Shown: in pieces, positions 50,836-59,710 of the stretch
Layout of the letters: each line of letters starts with the position of its first letter
Position numbering within the stretch: position 1 is the first letter of the stretch
DNA from: Lentilactobacillus fungorum
Lineage (GTDB): Bacteria; Bacillota; Bacilli; Lactobacillales; Lactobacillaceae
DNA length: 64,000 nt
Assembly: GCF_016860605.1 (NCBI RefSeq)
Contig: NZ_BNJR01000012.1
Coordinates: forward strand, 124,001-188,000
Direction of reading: 5' to 3'
Program-made: the position numbers and the translations under genes
Notes under the pieces: generated by a model
What the model was told of the DNA's origin: nothing
The model's input: only the letters and a program-made list of their open reading frames with translations
Databases searched by the model: none

Positions 50836-51204
50836 TTATTTAATAATGACTTTGCCATGAAACATATCCATTCCACATGCCCACTGGTATTCACCGGGCG
50901 TGCTGGTATCAATTTCAACTGATTCAACCTGATTTTCAGGAAGTGCTTGGTTGATACCAAAATCAGAAAATACTACCCGGTCCAAACAAGATGAAGCGTC
51001 TTTTCTGGTGAAGTTCAAAGTAGCCGGCACGTTTCGCTGAAGGGTCACCACTTCTGGCGAATAGCCACCTTTTACCTCAACATCGACGACTTGGTGATGA
51101 TTAGCAACTGCCGCTGCTGCCTCATCGGTCGCATGCTTACCAAAGAACCACCAGCCGATAAATGCAATGAGTCCTAATCCAATCACTAATACAATGATTT
51201 TCAT
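50836..51204 (-). CDS. Membrane-anchored cupredoxin-like copper protein
   Basis: 122 aa. One N-terminal TM helix (IIVLVIGLGLIAFIGWWFF) followed by a cupredoxin domain paralogous to the next gene: VDVEVKGGYSPEVVTLQRNVPATLNFTRKD, SSCLDRVVFSDFG, and the YQWACGMDMFHGKVIIK copper loop, here with an extra His. The domain should face outside. First gene of the copper operon, start at GGGGAGGAAATAAA-ATG. It could receive exported copper or sense it at the surface. Confidence 0.88.
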   Translation of the reverse strand: MKIIVLVIGLGLIAFIGWWFFGKHATDEAAAAVANHHQVVDVEVKGGYSPEVVTLQRNVPATLNFTRKDASSCLDRVVFSDFGINQALPENQVESVEIDTSTPGEYQWACGMDMFHGKVIIK

Positions 51205-51221
51205 TTTATTTCCTCCCCGTT

Positions 51222-51269
51222 TACGTTTGTAGATTTATGATTACCTTATGCCTTAAGTTTACGTTTGTC
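51222..51269 (-). promoter_or_regulatory. Paired cop-box-like sites in copper operon promoter
   Basis: TACAAACGTA (51231-51222) and GACAAACGTA (51269-51260) on the minus strand, both followed by AAC, resemble the CopY box TACANNTGTA with one mismatch. The upstream site overlaps a TTGACA -35 (51272-51267). No CopY gene is in the window. Confidence 0.55.
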
Positions 51270-51444
51270 AACTATAAATCAAATTTTTTTCATTCCAAAT
51301 TAAAATCAATCAACATTAGAATGAATAGGCTGCTTGACAATGCCGCCGCCAACTCAATTTCTTGTATGGTTCTGTCGTCCCTGATACCATCATCTTAGAA
51401 AGACTTTTTCCTGTGAATTTATTTAGAAAGGATGCTGATGATTA

Positions 51445-52308
51445 ATGAAGTATGCAGTAACTGGTTCAACCGGCAAATTTGGTCAAGCGGCCATTAAAGT
51501 TCTCAAAGATACTATCGGCTCCGGCAATATCATTGCCCTTGCCCGAAATACCGACAAAGCCAAGCGTTTATTCCCAGAGCTTGAGGTTCGCCCTGGTTCT
51601 TATGACCTAAAAGACCAGCTGGTGACATCGCTAACGGGCGTGAGTCGCTTGTTATTGATTTCATCGATCCCCGGCCAAACGGTTTCTCGAGTTCAGCAAC
51701 ATCAAAACGTGATTAACGCGGCCAAACAGGCGGGCGTTCAGTTCATTGCTTACACGAGCTTTCCGCGAGCCAATTCAGCGGCGTCTCCCTTAGCTGCAGA
51801 TCATCGAGAAACTGAGCAGGCTTTGCGCCAATCAGGGATCAACTATGCTTTTCTTAGAAATAATTGGTACTTGGAAAATGAACGGTTATTCTTTAATGAC
51901 GCGCTAGCCAATCGGCCATTTGTCTACTCTGCTGGTAATGGTCGAGTTGGTTGGGCACTTGAGCGAGAGTATGCGGAGGCGGCCGCCAAAGTCCTCTTGA
52001 GTGACGATCCTAAAACTGTTTATGAATTTAGCGGTCCACAGCATGATTACGCTGATTTAGGCCGGGCATTACAAGTTGTGAGTGGTCATCAGTTTGACAT
52101 TACTTCAACTTCAGACGACGAACTAAGAAAGCGGCTCATAGCAATGGGCATGAAAGAACCCGCCGCGAATCGAGTTGTCTCAATGCAACAGTTAATTAGA
52201 AGCGGCGATCTTGATGAACCATCAGGTGATTTGGCAGATGTCTTGGGTCATTCACTGCCAACGTTTGAAGATTCAATCAAAGAAGTACTAGCCAAGCTTC
52301 AAAACTAG
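51445..52308 (+). CDS. NAD(P)-dependent atypical SDR (NmrA/QorB-like quinone reductase)
   Basis: 287 aa. N-terminal Rossmann motif YAVTGSTGKFGQAAIKVL (GxTGxxG). RLLLISSIPGQTVSRVQQHQNVINAAKQAGVQFIAYTS and YAFLRNNWYLEN are typical of NmrA/QorB NAD(P)H:quinone oxidoreductase-like proteins. Soluble, no partner gene. AAAGGATG lies upstream of the ATG. Probably redox sensing or quinone reduction; ligand not determinable. Confidence 0.88.
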   Translation: MKYAVTGSTGKFGQAAIKVLKDTIGSGNIIALARNTDKAKRLFPELEVRPGSYDLKDQLVTSLTGVSRLLLISSIPGQTVSRVQQHQNVINAAKQAGVQFIAYTSFPRANSAASPLAADHRETEQALRQSGINYAFLRNNWYLENERLFFNDALANRPFVYSAGNGRVGWALEREYAEAAAKVLLSDDPKTVYEFSGPQHDYADLGRALQVVSGHQFDITSTSDDELRKRLIAMGMKEPAANRVVSMQQLIRSGDLDEPSGDLADVLGHSLPTFEDSIKEVLAKLQN

Positions 52309-52352
52309 GTCCCTAGTGATTAAGCTAGCCCTCTAATCTAACAATTTATCCA

Positions 52353-52384
52353 AAATCCGTAGCAGTCAGGCTGCGGATTTTTAC
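52353..52384 (+). terminator. Terminator after QorB-like gene
   Basis: ATCCGTAGC / GCTGCGGAT stem with AGTCAG loop and T-run. Confidence 0.82.
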
Positions 52385-52477
52385 TTATCGTCATTATTCA
52401 TATCCCTTTCAGCTAGTTGCTTCAACCCATTATTGCCAGTATCATAATGATAGAATGATATCGTTTGGAGGAACATC

Positions 52478-53179
52478 ATGACCTACATTGACGTTGAACA
52501 CGTTTCAAAAATCTATGGCAGCGGCGAACAAGCCGTCCATGCCAACAATGATATTAACTTTAAAATTCAAAAGGGCGAACTCACCATTATCGTTGGCGCT
52601 TCTGGGGCTGGCAAATCAACTTTATTGAACATTCTAGGCGGTATGGATACCCCCACTAAAGGACAAGTGATTGTCGACGGTCACGATATTGCGACTTATT
52701 CCAGTAAGCAATTAACCACCTATCGCCGTCATTCAGTTGGCTTTGTTTTCCAATTCTATAACTTGATCCCAAACCTAACTGCCTTAGAAAACGTTGAATT
52801 GGCCTCCCAGATTTCTCCTGACGCCTTGGACGTGACTTCAGTCATGACCGATGTTGGCCTAAAGAATCGAATGAACAACTTTCCGGCCCAACTTTCAGGT
52901 GGTGAACAGCAGCGAGTCGCCATTGCCAGGGCGATTGCTAAAAATCCTGATTTATTACTTTGCGATGAACCGACCGGAGCCCTCGATTATAAAACTGGCA
53001 AAAGTATCTTAAAGCTGCTGCAAGATTTCTGCCATCAAACGGATAAAAATGTCATCATTGTGACCCACAATGGCATGATTAAACCCATGGCTGACCACAT
53101 TATTGAAATTGGTGACGGCCAAGTAAAGCAAGATGAGTTGAATGGGTGGCCGGAATCGGTTGCCGAAATTGAATGGTAA
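52478..53179 (+). CDS. ABC transporter ATP-binding protein, MacB/LolD type, without permease
   Basis: 233 aa. Walker [11 protein letters not shown]-loop [20 protein letters not shown] (MacB/LolD-specific N-L-(I/L)-P), signature [19 protein letters not shown], Walker [14 protein letters not shown]-loop VTHN. Such ATPases act with FtsX-like permeases in lipoprotein, peptide or antibiotic efflux, and the permease gene normally follows at once. Here the next 470 nt are a T-box leader for an unrelated operon, so the ATPase is an orphan. GGAGG site before the ATG. Confidence 0.9.
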   Translation: MTYIDVEHVSKIYGSGEQAVHANNDINFKIQKGELTIIVGASGAGKSTLLNILGGMDTPTKGQVIVDGHDIATYSSKQLTTYRRHSVGFVFQFYNLIPNLTALENVELASQISPDALDVTSVMTDVGLKNRMNNFPAQLSGGEQQRVAIARAIAKNPDLLLCDEPTGALDYKTGKSILKLLQDFCHQTDKNVIIVTHNGMIKPMADHIIEIGDGQVKQDELNGWPESVAEIEW

Positions 53180-53210
53180 AGGACAGTATTGCGCATTGCT
53201 CGATCACAGG

Positions 53211-53578
53211 TTGACATTGAAATACGAAAAGCATATATTAGAAACCATTAAGAAATAATGAGAATTTAATGGCATTGATGAAGAAAGTAACGTTTATCCA
53301 TTTTGTTAAGCGAACCCGGTTTAGTGTGAGCGGGGACAATCGAATAAATGCGAAAATCACTTCAGAGCTGTGGGCTGAACAATTAAGTAAGCAACCACCG
53401 GTGCGCAACCGTTAAAAATGCGGCAAATCGTAATATGGCGCTTCTACTCAGATCCTAGCTGGGTAGATCACGTAACTAGGACATATTACCGTTTGTGTAA
53501 GGCTTTTTAAGCGAACAAAGGTGGTACCGCGCAAATGCGCCCTTTCAGATAAACAATATCTGAGGGGGCGCATTTTTA
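53211..53578 (+). promoter_or_regulatory. Promoter and T-box leader, specifier read as ATC (Ile)
   Basis: Promoter TTGACA (53211) - 17 nt - TATATT (53234). Stem I: TTGATGAAGAAAGTAACG (K-turn and loop-E AGTA), helix CGTTTAT / ATAAATG, 3' specifier strand GCGAAAATCACTTC with ATC at 53356-53358 followed by the usual purine. T-box AAAGGTGGTACCGCG (53517-53531). Terminator AAATGCGCCC / GGGGGCGCATTTTT (53532-53578). Controls oppA and the amidohydrolase by isoleucine starvation. AAT (Asn) one base earlier is the weaker alternative. Confidence 0.88.
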
Positions 53579-53653
53579 ATTTCTGTCAACCAAATTTCTT
53601 ATCAAAAATAAATCTATCATCATTTCTTAATCAAAACTAGGAGGCAGATAACT

Positions 53654-55252
53654 ATGAAACATAAAGGATTAACATTATCAATGATACTTCTATTAGGTGG
53701 GTTACTTTCTGCATGTGGCAGTAGCGCCGCGTCGCATCATCAATCATTAAGCGTGACCTTACCTGATGAGCCGGCAACTGTTGACCCTAACACTTCATAT
53801 GATACCAATAGTGGCAGCGTTATTCAGCAAACTTATGAAGGCCTTTATACTTACGATAAGAACAACCGGCTTGTCCCAGGGGTTGCCACTAAAATTGTAA
53901 AACCAACCAATGGGGGTAAAACATACACATTTCATTTAAAGAAAAATGCTAAATGGAGTAACGGCCAGCCCGTAACTGCTCAAGATTTCGTTACATCATT
54001 TACTAGAACCGTTAATCCCAAAACGAAAGCACAATTTGCCAGTGTCTATAGCGCTTTTAAAAACTTTTCAGCTGTCCAGGCTGGAAAAATGGCTCCCAAT
54101 AAGCTTGGCGTTAAAGCACTTAATTCTAAAACGCTGCAAATAACCCTCAGCAGACCGGTCCCTTATTTCAACGGCCTGGTTGCTAATCAATACTTGCCCA
54201 TCAATACACAAGCGGTCAAAAAATACGGTAAACAGTTTGGAACCAATTCCAAGACGGCAGTTTACAACGGTCCGTATAAATTAGTTGGTTGGACCGGTAG
54301 CAATTCAGCTTGGAAATACGTAAAAAATCCGTATTATTGGAATAATCATAACGTTAAAATCCCAACCGTTAACGTTACATTAGCTAAGGATCAAAATACC
54401 TCTGTTAATTTATTTAAGGGTGGCAAAGTCGATGTAACGTCCGTCACTGGTCAATATGTCAAACAAAACAAGAACGATTCGCAACTACATACGCACTTGA
54501 TTGGCCGTGAAAATTATTTGTACTTCAACAGTCAAAAGTCCGCCACCAATTCACTTGATTTACGACAGGCAATGTCTGCGGTCATTGATCGAAAAGAATT
54601 GGTAACGAATGTTCTTCAAGATGGCTCAAAACCAATGCTTAACGCTGTTCCCCAAGGTGATCAAAAGAATCCAGCAACCGGTCAAGACATGGCACAGGAT
54701 GTTGGTAATTTGCTCCCTTACAACGTAAATAAAGCCAAGCAATATTGGCAGGCCTATCAAAAAGCTACCGGAAAAAAGAAAGTTACTTTAAATTTACTAA
54801 CCGATGATACCGATCAAGATAAACACGTTGGTGAATATATCCAAGCTGCGGCTGAAAAAGCGTTTAATGGGTTAAAGGTTACCGTTACCTCTATTCCGCA
54901 CGCACAACACGTTGCTAGAGATTTTGCCGGCAACTTTGAAATGAACTTAACCGGTTGGTCAACTAATTGGCTTGATTCTTCGGACTTTTTAGGATTATCC
55001 CAATTAAGTAACCAGGTTAACTTCACCCACCTTCGGGATAACAAATTAGACACGCTCATGAACGAATCTAATCAGTTATCTGGTCAGGATCGATATCAAA
55101 AATTAGTTGCAGCCGATAAGCAGTTAGTAGCTAACAAAGATTTAGTGCCACTATATCAACCTGCTCAAGCAAATTTGGTTAATAAAAAGGTTGGCGGTCT
55201 AAAGTATTCATTACTTCATGACGCCCAATATCAATATGCTTATTGGAAGTAA
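53654..55252 (+). CDS. oppA: Oligopeptide ABC transporter substrate-binding lipoprotein
   Basis: 532 aa. The lipoprotein signal SMILLLGGLLSAC ends in a lipobox Cys at residue 21. The family 5 extracellular solute-binding domain follows: SLSVTLPDEPATVDPNTSYDTNSGSVIQQTYEGLY, GGKTYTFHLKKNAKWSNGQPVTAQDFVTSFTR, AVYNGPYKLVGW. Captures peptides outside the cell for an OppBCDF permease that is not in this window, so this is a stand-alone receptor sharing a permease encoded elsewhere. Expression should rise when tRNA-Ile is uncharged. Confidence 0.94.
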   Translation: MKHKGLTLSMILLLGGLLSACGSSAASHHQSLSVTLPDEPATVDPNTSYDTNSGSVIQQTYEGLYTYDKNNRLVPGVATKIVKPTNGGKTYTFHLKKNAKWSNGQPVTAQDFVTSFTRTVNPKTKAQFASVYSAFKNFSAVQAGKMAPNKLGVKALNSKTLQITLSRPVPYFNGLVANQYLPINTQAVKKYGKQFGTNSKTAVYNGPYKLVGWTGSNSAWKYVKNPYYWNNHNVKIPTVNVTLAKDQNTSVNLFKGGKVDVTSVTGQYVKQNKNDSQLHTHLIGRENYLYFNSQKSATNSLDLRQAMSAVIDRKELVTNVLQDGSKPMLNAVPQGDQKNPATGQDMAQDVGNLLPYNVNKAKQYWQAYQKATGKKKVTLNLLTDDTDQDKHVGEYIQAAAEKAFNGLKVTVTSIPHAQHVARDFAGNFEMNLTGWSTNWLDSSDFLGLSQLSNQVNFTHLRDNKLDTLMNESNQLSGQDRYQKLVAADKQLVANKDLVPLYQPAQANLVNKKVGGLKYSLLHDAQYQYAYWK

Positions 55253-55292
55253 CACCCAATCATTACGAATTATAAAAATGGAGGAATTTAAT

Positions 55293-56474
55293 ATGACAAA
55301 AACACTTTTTCATAACTTTTCATTATTTGACGGTCGGAGACCTGAAAATGATCAAAATGCTTGGTTCGTCGTTGAGAACGGCAAACTAGTGGATCGAGGA
55401 ACTGGTAACACGCCTAAAGCTGAAGAAGAAGTTAATTTGAAAGGTAAGTTTGTTATGCCCGGCTTCTTTAACGTCCATTCCCACTTAACTTCTCGACCAG
55501 ATACGTTTGACGGCGGCTTTAATATGTCTGAAACGGAAGCATCATACTTGGCAGTGACGCACTTACGCCAAATGCTTAAGTCCGGCGTCACATATGTTCG
55601 AGAGTGTGGCGATTCATACGATGTAGATATCAAATTAAAGCGGCTAATGAAAGTCGGCATGCTCAAACATGTTCCTGAACTCAAGCCTTCTGGTAAAGTC
55701 ATGTCAATGACTGGTGGTCATGGTGACGGCCCCCACATGGCTTATCTGACCGATTCACCTGATGAAATGCGCAAAGCGGTTCGAACGGCGTTAAAAAATG
55801 GTGCTGAAGTTATCAAAATGATGGCAACTGGTGGTGTCATGACCCCTGGTGACTTTATGGCAGATCCCCAACTATCTGTAGCCGAAATGCGGACTGGCGT
55901 TGAAGAGGCCCACCATAAAGGCATTCGTGCTTCTGCCCATGCTGAGGGTAATCCGGGGATTCAAAACGCCCTAGATGCTGGAATGGATTCATTGGAACAT
56001 GGATTTTATGTAAATGAATCTGAATGCCAACAGTGTCTTAAGCAAGGAACTTTCATTACCCCAACATTAATTGCTGAAATGAATATCCCTAAATATGGCA
56101 AAGGAAAATTACCTGAATGGGAAATCAAAAAGTGCGAAGATGCTTTGGATGATACTTACGTTAACTTCAAACGGGCATTTAAAATGGGCGTTCGCTTTAC
56201 ATTGGGAACTGACGCCGGAACGCCATTCAACGGCTTTGATAAAACGCCAGAAGAATTTGAGTACCTGACCAAGATTGGCATGACACCAGCCGAAGCCTAT
56301 CAATGTTCCACATTAAATTCGCCAGAATTATGTGATGTTGCCGCTACTCACGGAACACTAGAGGTTGGGAAATTCGCCGATTTCTTGGTACTCGATGAAG
56401 ATCCCCTCCAAGATGTTAAAGCTGTCCAACAAGAAAACAAGCAAGTTTATCTGCATGGCGTTCGCGAATTTTAA
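55293..56474 (+). CDS. Amidohydrolase-superfamily metallohydrolase (prolidase-like)
   Basis: 393 aa, cytoplasmic. MPGFFNVHSHLTSRPDTF contains the first metal HxH pair; IKMMATGGVMTPGD the region of the bridging Lys; SAHAEGNPGIQNALDAGMDSLEHGF the two further metal His; TLGTDAGTPFNGF the catalytic Asp. It belongs with the imidazolonepropionase/Xaa-Pro dipeptidase-like branch, some members of which cleave L-Xaa-L-Pro or N-acyl amino acids. The ATG at 55293 follows GGAGG; the long frame starts inside oppA. In one transcript with oppA under an Ile T-box, a role in releasing Ile or other residues from imported peptides is likely (inference). Confidence 0.88.
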   Translation: MTKTLFHNFSLFDGRRPENDQNAWFVVENGKLVDRGTGNTPKAEEEVNLKGKFVMPGFFNVHSHLTSRPDTFDGGFNMSETEASYLAVTHLRQMLKSGVTYVRECGDSYDVDIKLKRLMKVGMLKHVPELKPSGKVMSMTGGHGDGPHMAYLTDSPDEMRKAVRTALKNGAEVIKMMATGGVMTPGDFMADPQLSVAEMRTGVEEAHHKGIRASAHAEGNPGIQNALDAGMDSLEHGFYVNESECQQCLKQGTFITPTLIAEMNIPKYGKGKLPEWEIKKCEDALDDTYVNFKRAFKMGVRFTLGTDAGTPFNGFDKTPEEFEYLTKIGMTPAEAYQCSTLNSPELCDVAATHGTLEVGKFADFLVLDEDPLQDVKAVQQENKQVYLHGVREF

Positions 56475-56617
56475 TTCCTAATGACCAAACGACTGGTACA
56501 AGATATTTCACCCTGCCAGCTATCAATTGAGCAACTAATCTGTATAAATAAATTCCCCTTCTCAATTCCAACTACAAAGAACAACTACTGCCACACAAAA
56601 CTTATGTTTGTGCTTTA

Positions 56618-56671
56618 CAAGCGGGTTATCCAAACACTTTAAACTGTAACTGTTTGGATAACCCGCTTGTC
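56618..56671. repeat. Perfect 20-bp inverted repeat
   Basis: Arms at 56618-56637 and 56652-56671 are exact reverse complements over 20 bp (ACAAGCGGG... / ...CCCGCTTGT) with a 14-nt loop. No T-tract follows on either strand, so it is not a standard intrinsic terminator although it may end the amidohydrolase transcript. The rest of the 56475-56812 gap shows no gene. Confidence 0.8.
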
Positions 56672-56812
56672 GTTTGAATGCCAACTAGGACAGTTTGGCA
56701 ACTTATCGTTGGCCGCTTTTATTTTGACGACCCACTTTCCCTCGATGAAAGTAATAATCCCCTTTGCCTTACTTTTCCATCTGAAATATAATGATACAAA
56801 GGGGTGTTTAAT

Positions 56813-57874
56813 TTGTTTGTAATCCTGATACCAACCCTCATCATTTTAGTTTTACTTGGGGGAACATTATGTACATATTTAATTCGCAATCGAAATTCGT
56901 CATTACTTGGCTGGTTAGTCAACTTATCGTTAATTACGTTATTAATATTGCTGGTTCAACTGATCTCGATTTATAACAACGTCACTTTGGGAATCATCGT
57001 TGGCGTTATTATTGCCGCCGTGGGGTTAATTATTTTTCTAGGCTTAACCTTAAGCTTTATTTTTTTATTCGCAAATGCCCTGATTGTTTGGCAACGGGAA
57101 AATCACAGCTTATCCAGTTCATTGACATTAATTGCTGGAATCGGCGTTATCTTAGTGGATATTTTCGTCTTCTTTAATCCATTTCGGACACCAACACCAT
57201 TACAAACGTTTATCATAGCGTTTTTAACGATGGTAATTGTCTACGTTCTCCTAACCGTCTGGAATACAATTACGTCAATGATCGTGTATCATTGGTATTT
57301 CCCCAAAAAGGACAAAGATTACATTATCGTTTTAGGCAGTGGTCTAGTAGACGGTTATAAGGTTGGCCGGCTGCTCGGTAACCGAATTAACAAAGCAATC
57401 GACTTCTATCATGAACAGCTTCAGAGCACCCATAAACGGGCCAAGCTCCTCTTTTCCGGCGGCCAGGGATCGGATGAAAAGCTGCCAGAAGGGGTTGCCA
57501 TGCAAAAATACGCTATCGAACACGGTATTCCAAAAGCTGACACGCTTGTAGAAGCGCAATCGGTTAATACTGATCAAAACATGCGGTTTTCAGAAAAAGT
57601 AATTGAAAATGACGGTGGTTCTAAGGATAGTAAAAAAATCTTTGTGACAAATAACTTTCACACCCTGCGAGCAGGAATTTTAGCCCACAAACAAAAAATC
57701 CAAGCTTATGGCCTTGGTGCCAAAACGCCATTTTATTATCTACCAAATGCCGTCATTCGTGAATACCTGGCGCTTTTTGTCATGCACAAACGATTTCACA
57801 TCACGATGCTTATTTTAATGTTTGCCCTTTCGGTTATTTTAGGGATCGGGGCGTTCTTTGTCCCTGCCCGCTAA
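56813..57874 (+). CDS. Membrane protein with DUF218 (YdcF/SanA-like) domain
   Basis: 353 aa. Residues 1-165 form five TM helices; YIIVLGSGLVDGYKVGRLLGNRINKAIDFY (about 175-204), KLLFSGGQGSDEKLPEGVAM, AQSVNTDQNMRFS and FVTNNFHTLRAGILA are the DUF218 motifs; a final TM helix closes the protein. DUF218 proteins are linked to cell-envelope or glycolipid processing. A TTG at 56813, 8 nt after AAAGGGG, is a better start than the GTG three codons before it. Followed 28 nt later by a VanZ-RDD gene, probably co-transcribed. Confidence 0.87.
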   Translation: MFVILIPTLIILVLLGGTLCTYLIRNRNSSLLGWLVNLSLITLLILLVQLISIYNNVTLGIIVGVIIAAVGLIIFLGLTLSFIFLFANALIVWQRENHSLSSSLTLIAGIGVILVDIFVFFNPFRTPTPLQTFIIAFLTMVIVYVLLTVWNTITSMIVYHWYFPKKDKDYIIVLGSGLVDGYKVGRLLGNRINKAIDFYHEQLQSTHKRAKLLFSGGQGSDEKLPEGVAMQKYAIEHGIPKADTLVEAQSVNTDQNMRFSEKVIENDGGSKDSKKIFVTNNFHTLRAGILAHKQKIQAYGLGAKTPFYYLPNAVIREYLALFVMHKRFHITMLILMFALSVILGIGAFFVPAR

Positions 57875-57902
57875 AAGACTAATTTTATTTGAGGAGAACT
57901 TC

Positions 57903-59009
57903 ATGTCACAATATATTCACGTCATTTATACCGCCGCGATTTTCTTTCCAATTATCGCGCTGATCATCACGTTACCAATTCTAATTGTGAACTACCATCG
58001 TTACGGCGCCTTACCTAAATGGAATATTTTCATGCTCTACACGTTTGTTTTTTATATGATTTGCGCGTACTTTTTGACGATCCTGCCACTGCCGTCCAGA
58101 AGTTTCGTAGCCCATTTAACAACGCCAACTCACAATTTCGTTCCATTCACGTTTGTGACCAATTTTTTTAAGTACAATCCATTTTCATTAACCCATCCTG
58201 GAACCTGGTTGGCAGCTTTAAAAGCCCCAACAGTTATCCAGCCGGCATTTAATTTATTGTTAACCCTGCCATTCGGCTTTTATCTCCGTTATTATTTCAA
58301 CCGAAACTGGAAACAAACTATCCTGTTAAGCTTTTGCCTCTCGCTATTTTATGAACTCACCCAGTTATCTGGTCTGTATGGAATCTACCCGCGTCCCTAC
58401 CGATTATTTGATGTTGATGATTTGCTGCTAAATACCTTGGGAGGCCTCCTAGGAGGTGGCTTGGCCAGCTTATTCAGTAAAGTCCTACCAAGCAAACAAA
58501 AAGTCAGGCAATCAGCCGCCGCTCGGAGTCAAAACGTTTCGCCGCTTCGCCGTGGAACGGCCCTGGCAGTTGATTGGATTATTATTGCCATCATCAGCGA
58601 TCTGTTAAACCTCATCATCGGCCCCCGCTGGCTCTTAACGTTCATTGCCTGGGCTATTTTAATTATTGGCGCAGAAATCGCTAACCAACGAACAATTGGC
58701 ATGCGGGTTGTCGGCATCCGCTTAACGAATCAATTTGGTCAGGCAGCCTCCAGTCTTCAAATTATTTTACGAAACGCGATTGCTTATGGTATTATTGGCG
58801 GCACTTTTGCCATTCAAGGCCGTTTATTAGATATGACTGGTTACGCACCCGTTTCTGAACTGACAACGATTAAAAACATTGTCCTTGCACTTTCATTTGT
58901 CCTCTTATTAATTTTAGTGGATCTGTTAATCGAAACGTTTTCTCAAAAGCACCGGCTATTTTTTGAACGCTTAAGTGGAACTGATACTAAAGCCAGCAGG
59001 TATCATTAA
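57903..59009 (+). CDS. VanZ-like domain fused to RDD-like domain
   Basis: 368 aa, membrane protein. The N-terminal VanZ part (residues about 35-200) has YFLTILPLPSRSF, NLLLTLPFGFYLRYYF and the conserved FYELTQLSGLYGIYPRPYRLFDVDDLLLNTLGGLLG. The C-terminal RDD-like part (about 225-365) has RRGTALAVDWIIIAIISDLLNL and NQRTIGMRVVGIRLTN. ATG with GAGGAGAA just upstream. VanZ confers low teicoplanin resistance in enterococci; in lactobacilli VanZ homologues are common and mostly uncharacterised. The RDD fusion is known in lactobacilli. Confidence 0.9.
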   Translation: MSQYIHVIYTAAIFFPIIALIITLPILIVNYHRYGALPKWNIFMLYTFVFYMICAYFLTILPLPSRSFVAHLTTPTHNFVPFTFVTNFFKYNPFSLTHPGTWLAALKAPTVIQPAFNLLLTLPFGFYLRYYFNRNWKQTILLSFCLSLFYELTQLSGLYGIYPRPYRLFDVDDLLLNTLGGLLGGGLASLFSKVLPSKQKVRQSAAARSQNVSPLRRGTALAVDWIIIAIISDLLNLIIGPRWLLTFIAWAILIIGAEIANQRTIGMRVVGIRLTNQFGQAASSLQIILRNAIAYGIIGGTFAIQGRLLDMTGYAPVSELTTIKNIVLALSFVLLLILVDLLIETFSQKHRLFFERLSGTDTKASRYH

Positions 59010-59074
59010 GCGTAAAAAATGGCCAAGTCATTTTCATTTTCGCCGTTACTCAATTCATCATGAACCGCTGAATT

Positions 59075-59122
59075 AAAGCCGAGAACACCCCTAGTTTAAT
59101 AGGTGGTTGATCTCGGCTTTTT
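59075..59122. terminator. Bidirectional terminator between vanZ-like and C39-like genes
   Basis: AAAGCCGAGA / TCTCGGCTTT stem; TTAATAAC after. The tail overlaps the stop of the minus-strand peptidase gene. Confidence 0.8.
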
Positions 59123-59615
59123 AATAACTTAACGCCAATTTTTGTTTCTTGGCCCGAATGGCTTCAAACTTATCAATCGATAGCGCTGTTTGTTCGCCAG
59201 TCCAGCAATCGTTGTAGTAAATCGCTTGCTGATCAAATCCCGTCATGAGCAACGCATGCGTATTAAACCCATCAAAATCGCCCACCCAGACTACGATGGG
59301 ATGCTTGGTATTATTGAGAACTGTCATGAGCTGTTCAATTGACTGGCCGCTCAAGTTTACCGCGTTCCCCGCATATTTAGACACTAACGGCATCAAAGCC
59401 GACGGGTAAATACTATCACCGCTTTTTGAAAACGGATCGCCAACAAAGCCTCGGTTGGGATCAGTTCGATCATATGGCATTTCTTGGGCTAATTTTACTT
59501 TATCAAGATTGACGCCTGCATATTGCAGCATCATGGTGACTGCCGTAATTTCGCAGCCTGTTGGCAGTTCCGGCAGTTGCTTGATAAGTGGGACGATTAG
59601 TTTGAGTGTTTGCAT
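59121..59615 (-). CDS. C39-like cysteine peptidase domain protein
   Basis: 164 aa. The catalytic Cys lies in LPTGCEITAVTMMLQYAGV, His in GFNTHALLMTGFD, and the third residue (Asp) in IYYNDCWTG, the order of papain-like C39 peptidases. The ATG at 59615 follows AGAGG by 6 nt. Unlike most lactobacillus C39-like proteins, it has no signal peptide, TM helix or ABC-transporter fusion, so it should be cytosolic. Substrate unknown. Confidence 0.83.
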   Translation of the reverse strand: MQTLKLIVPLIKQLPELPTGCEITAVTMMLQYAGVNLDKVKLAQEMPYDRTDPNRGFVGDPFSKSGDSIYPSALMPLVSKYAGNAVNLSGQSIEQLMTVLNNTKHPIVVWVGDFDGFNTHALLMTGFDQQAIYYNDCWTGEQTALSIDKFEAIRAKKQKLALSY

Positions 59616-59710
59616 GATGAACCTCTTCTCCGTAGTCAAAAAACCACTATTTTCTCAAGATCATAATCTGTTTATTCATATGAATCAACACAAGTCATGG
59701 ATTACAAAAT

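Noticed and set aside
53654-56474. oppA plus amidohydrolase as part of a complete Opp operon
   Set aside because: No OppB, C, D or F gene is present on either side; the upstream ABC ATPase is MacB/LolD type and belongs to a different transporter class.
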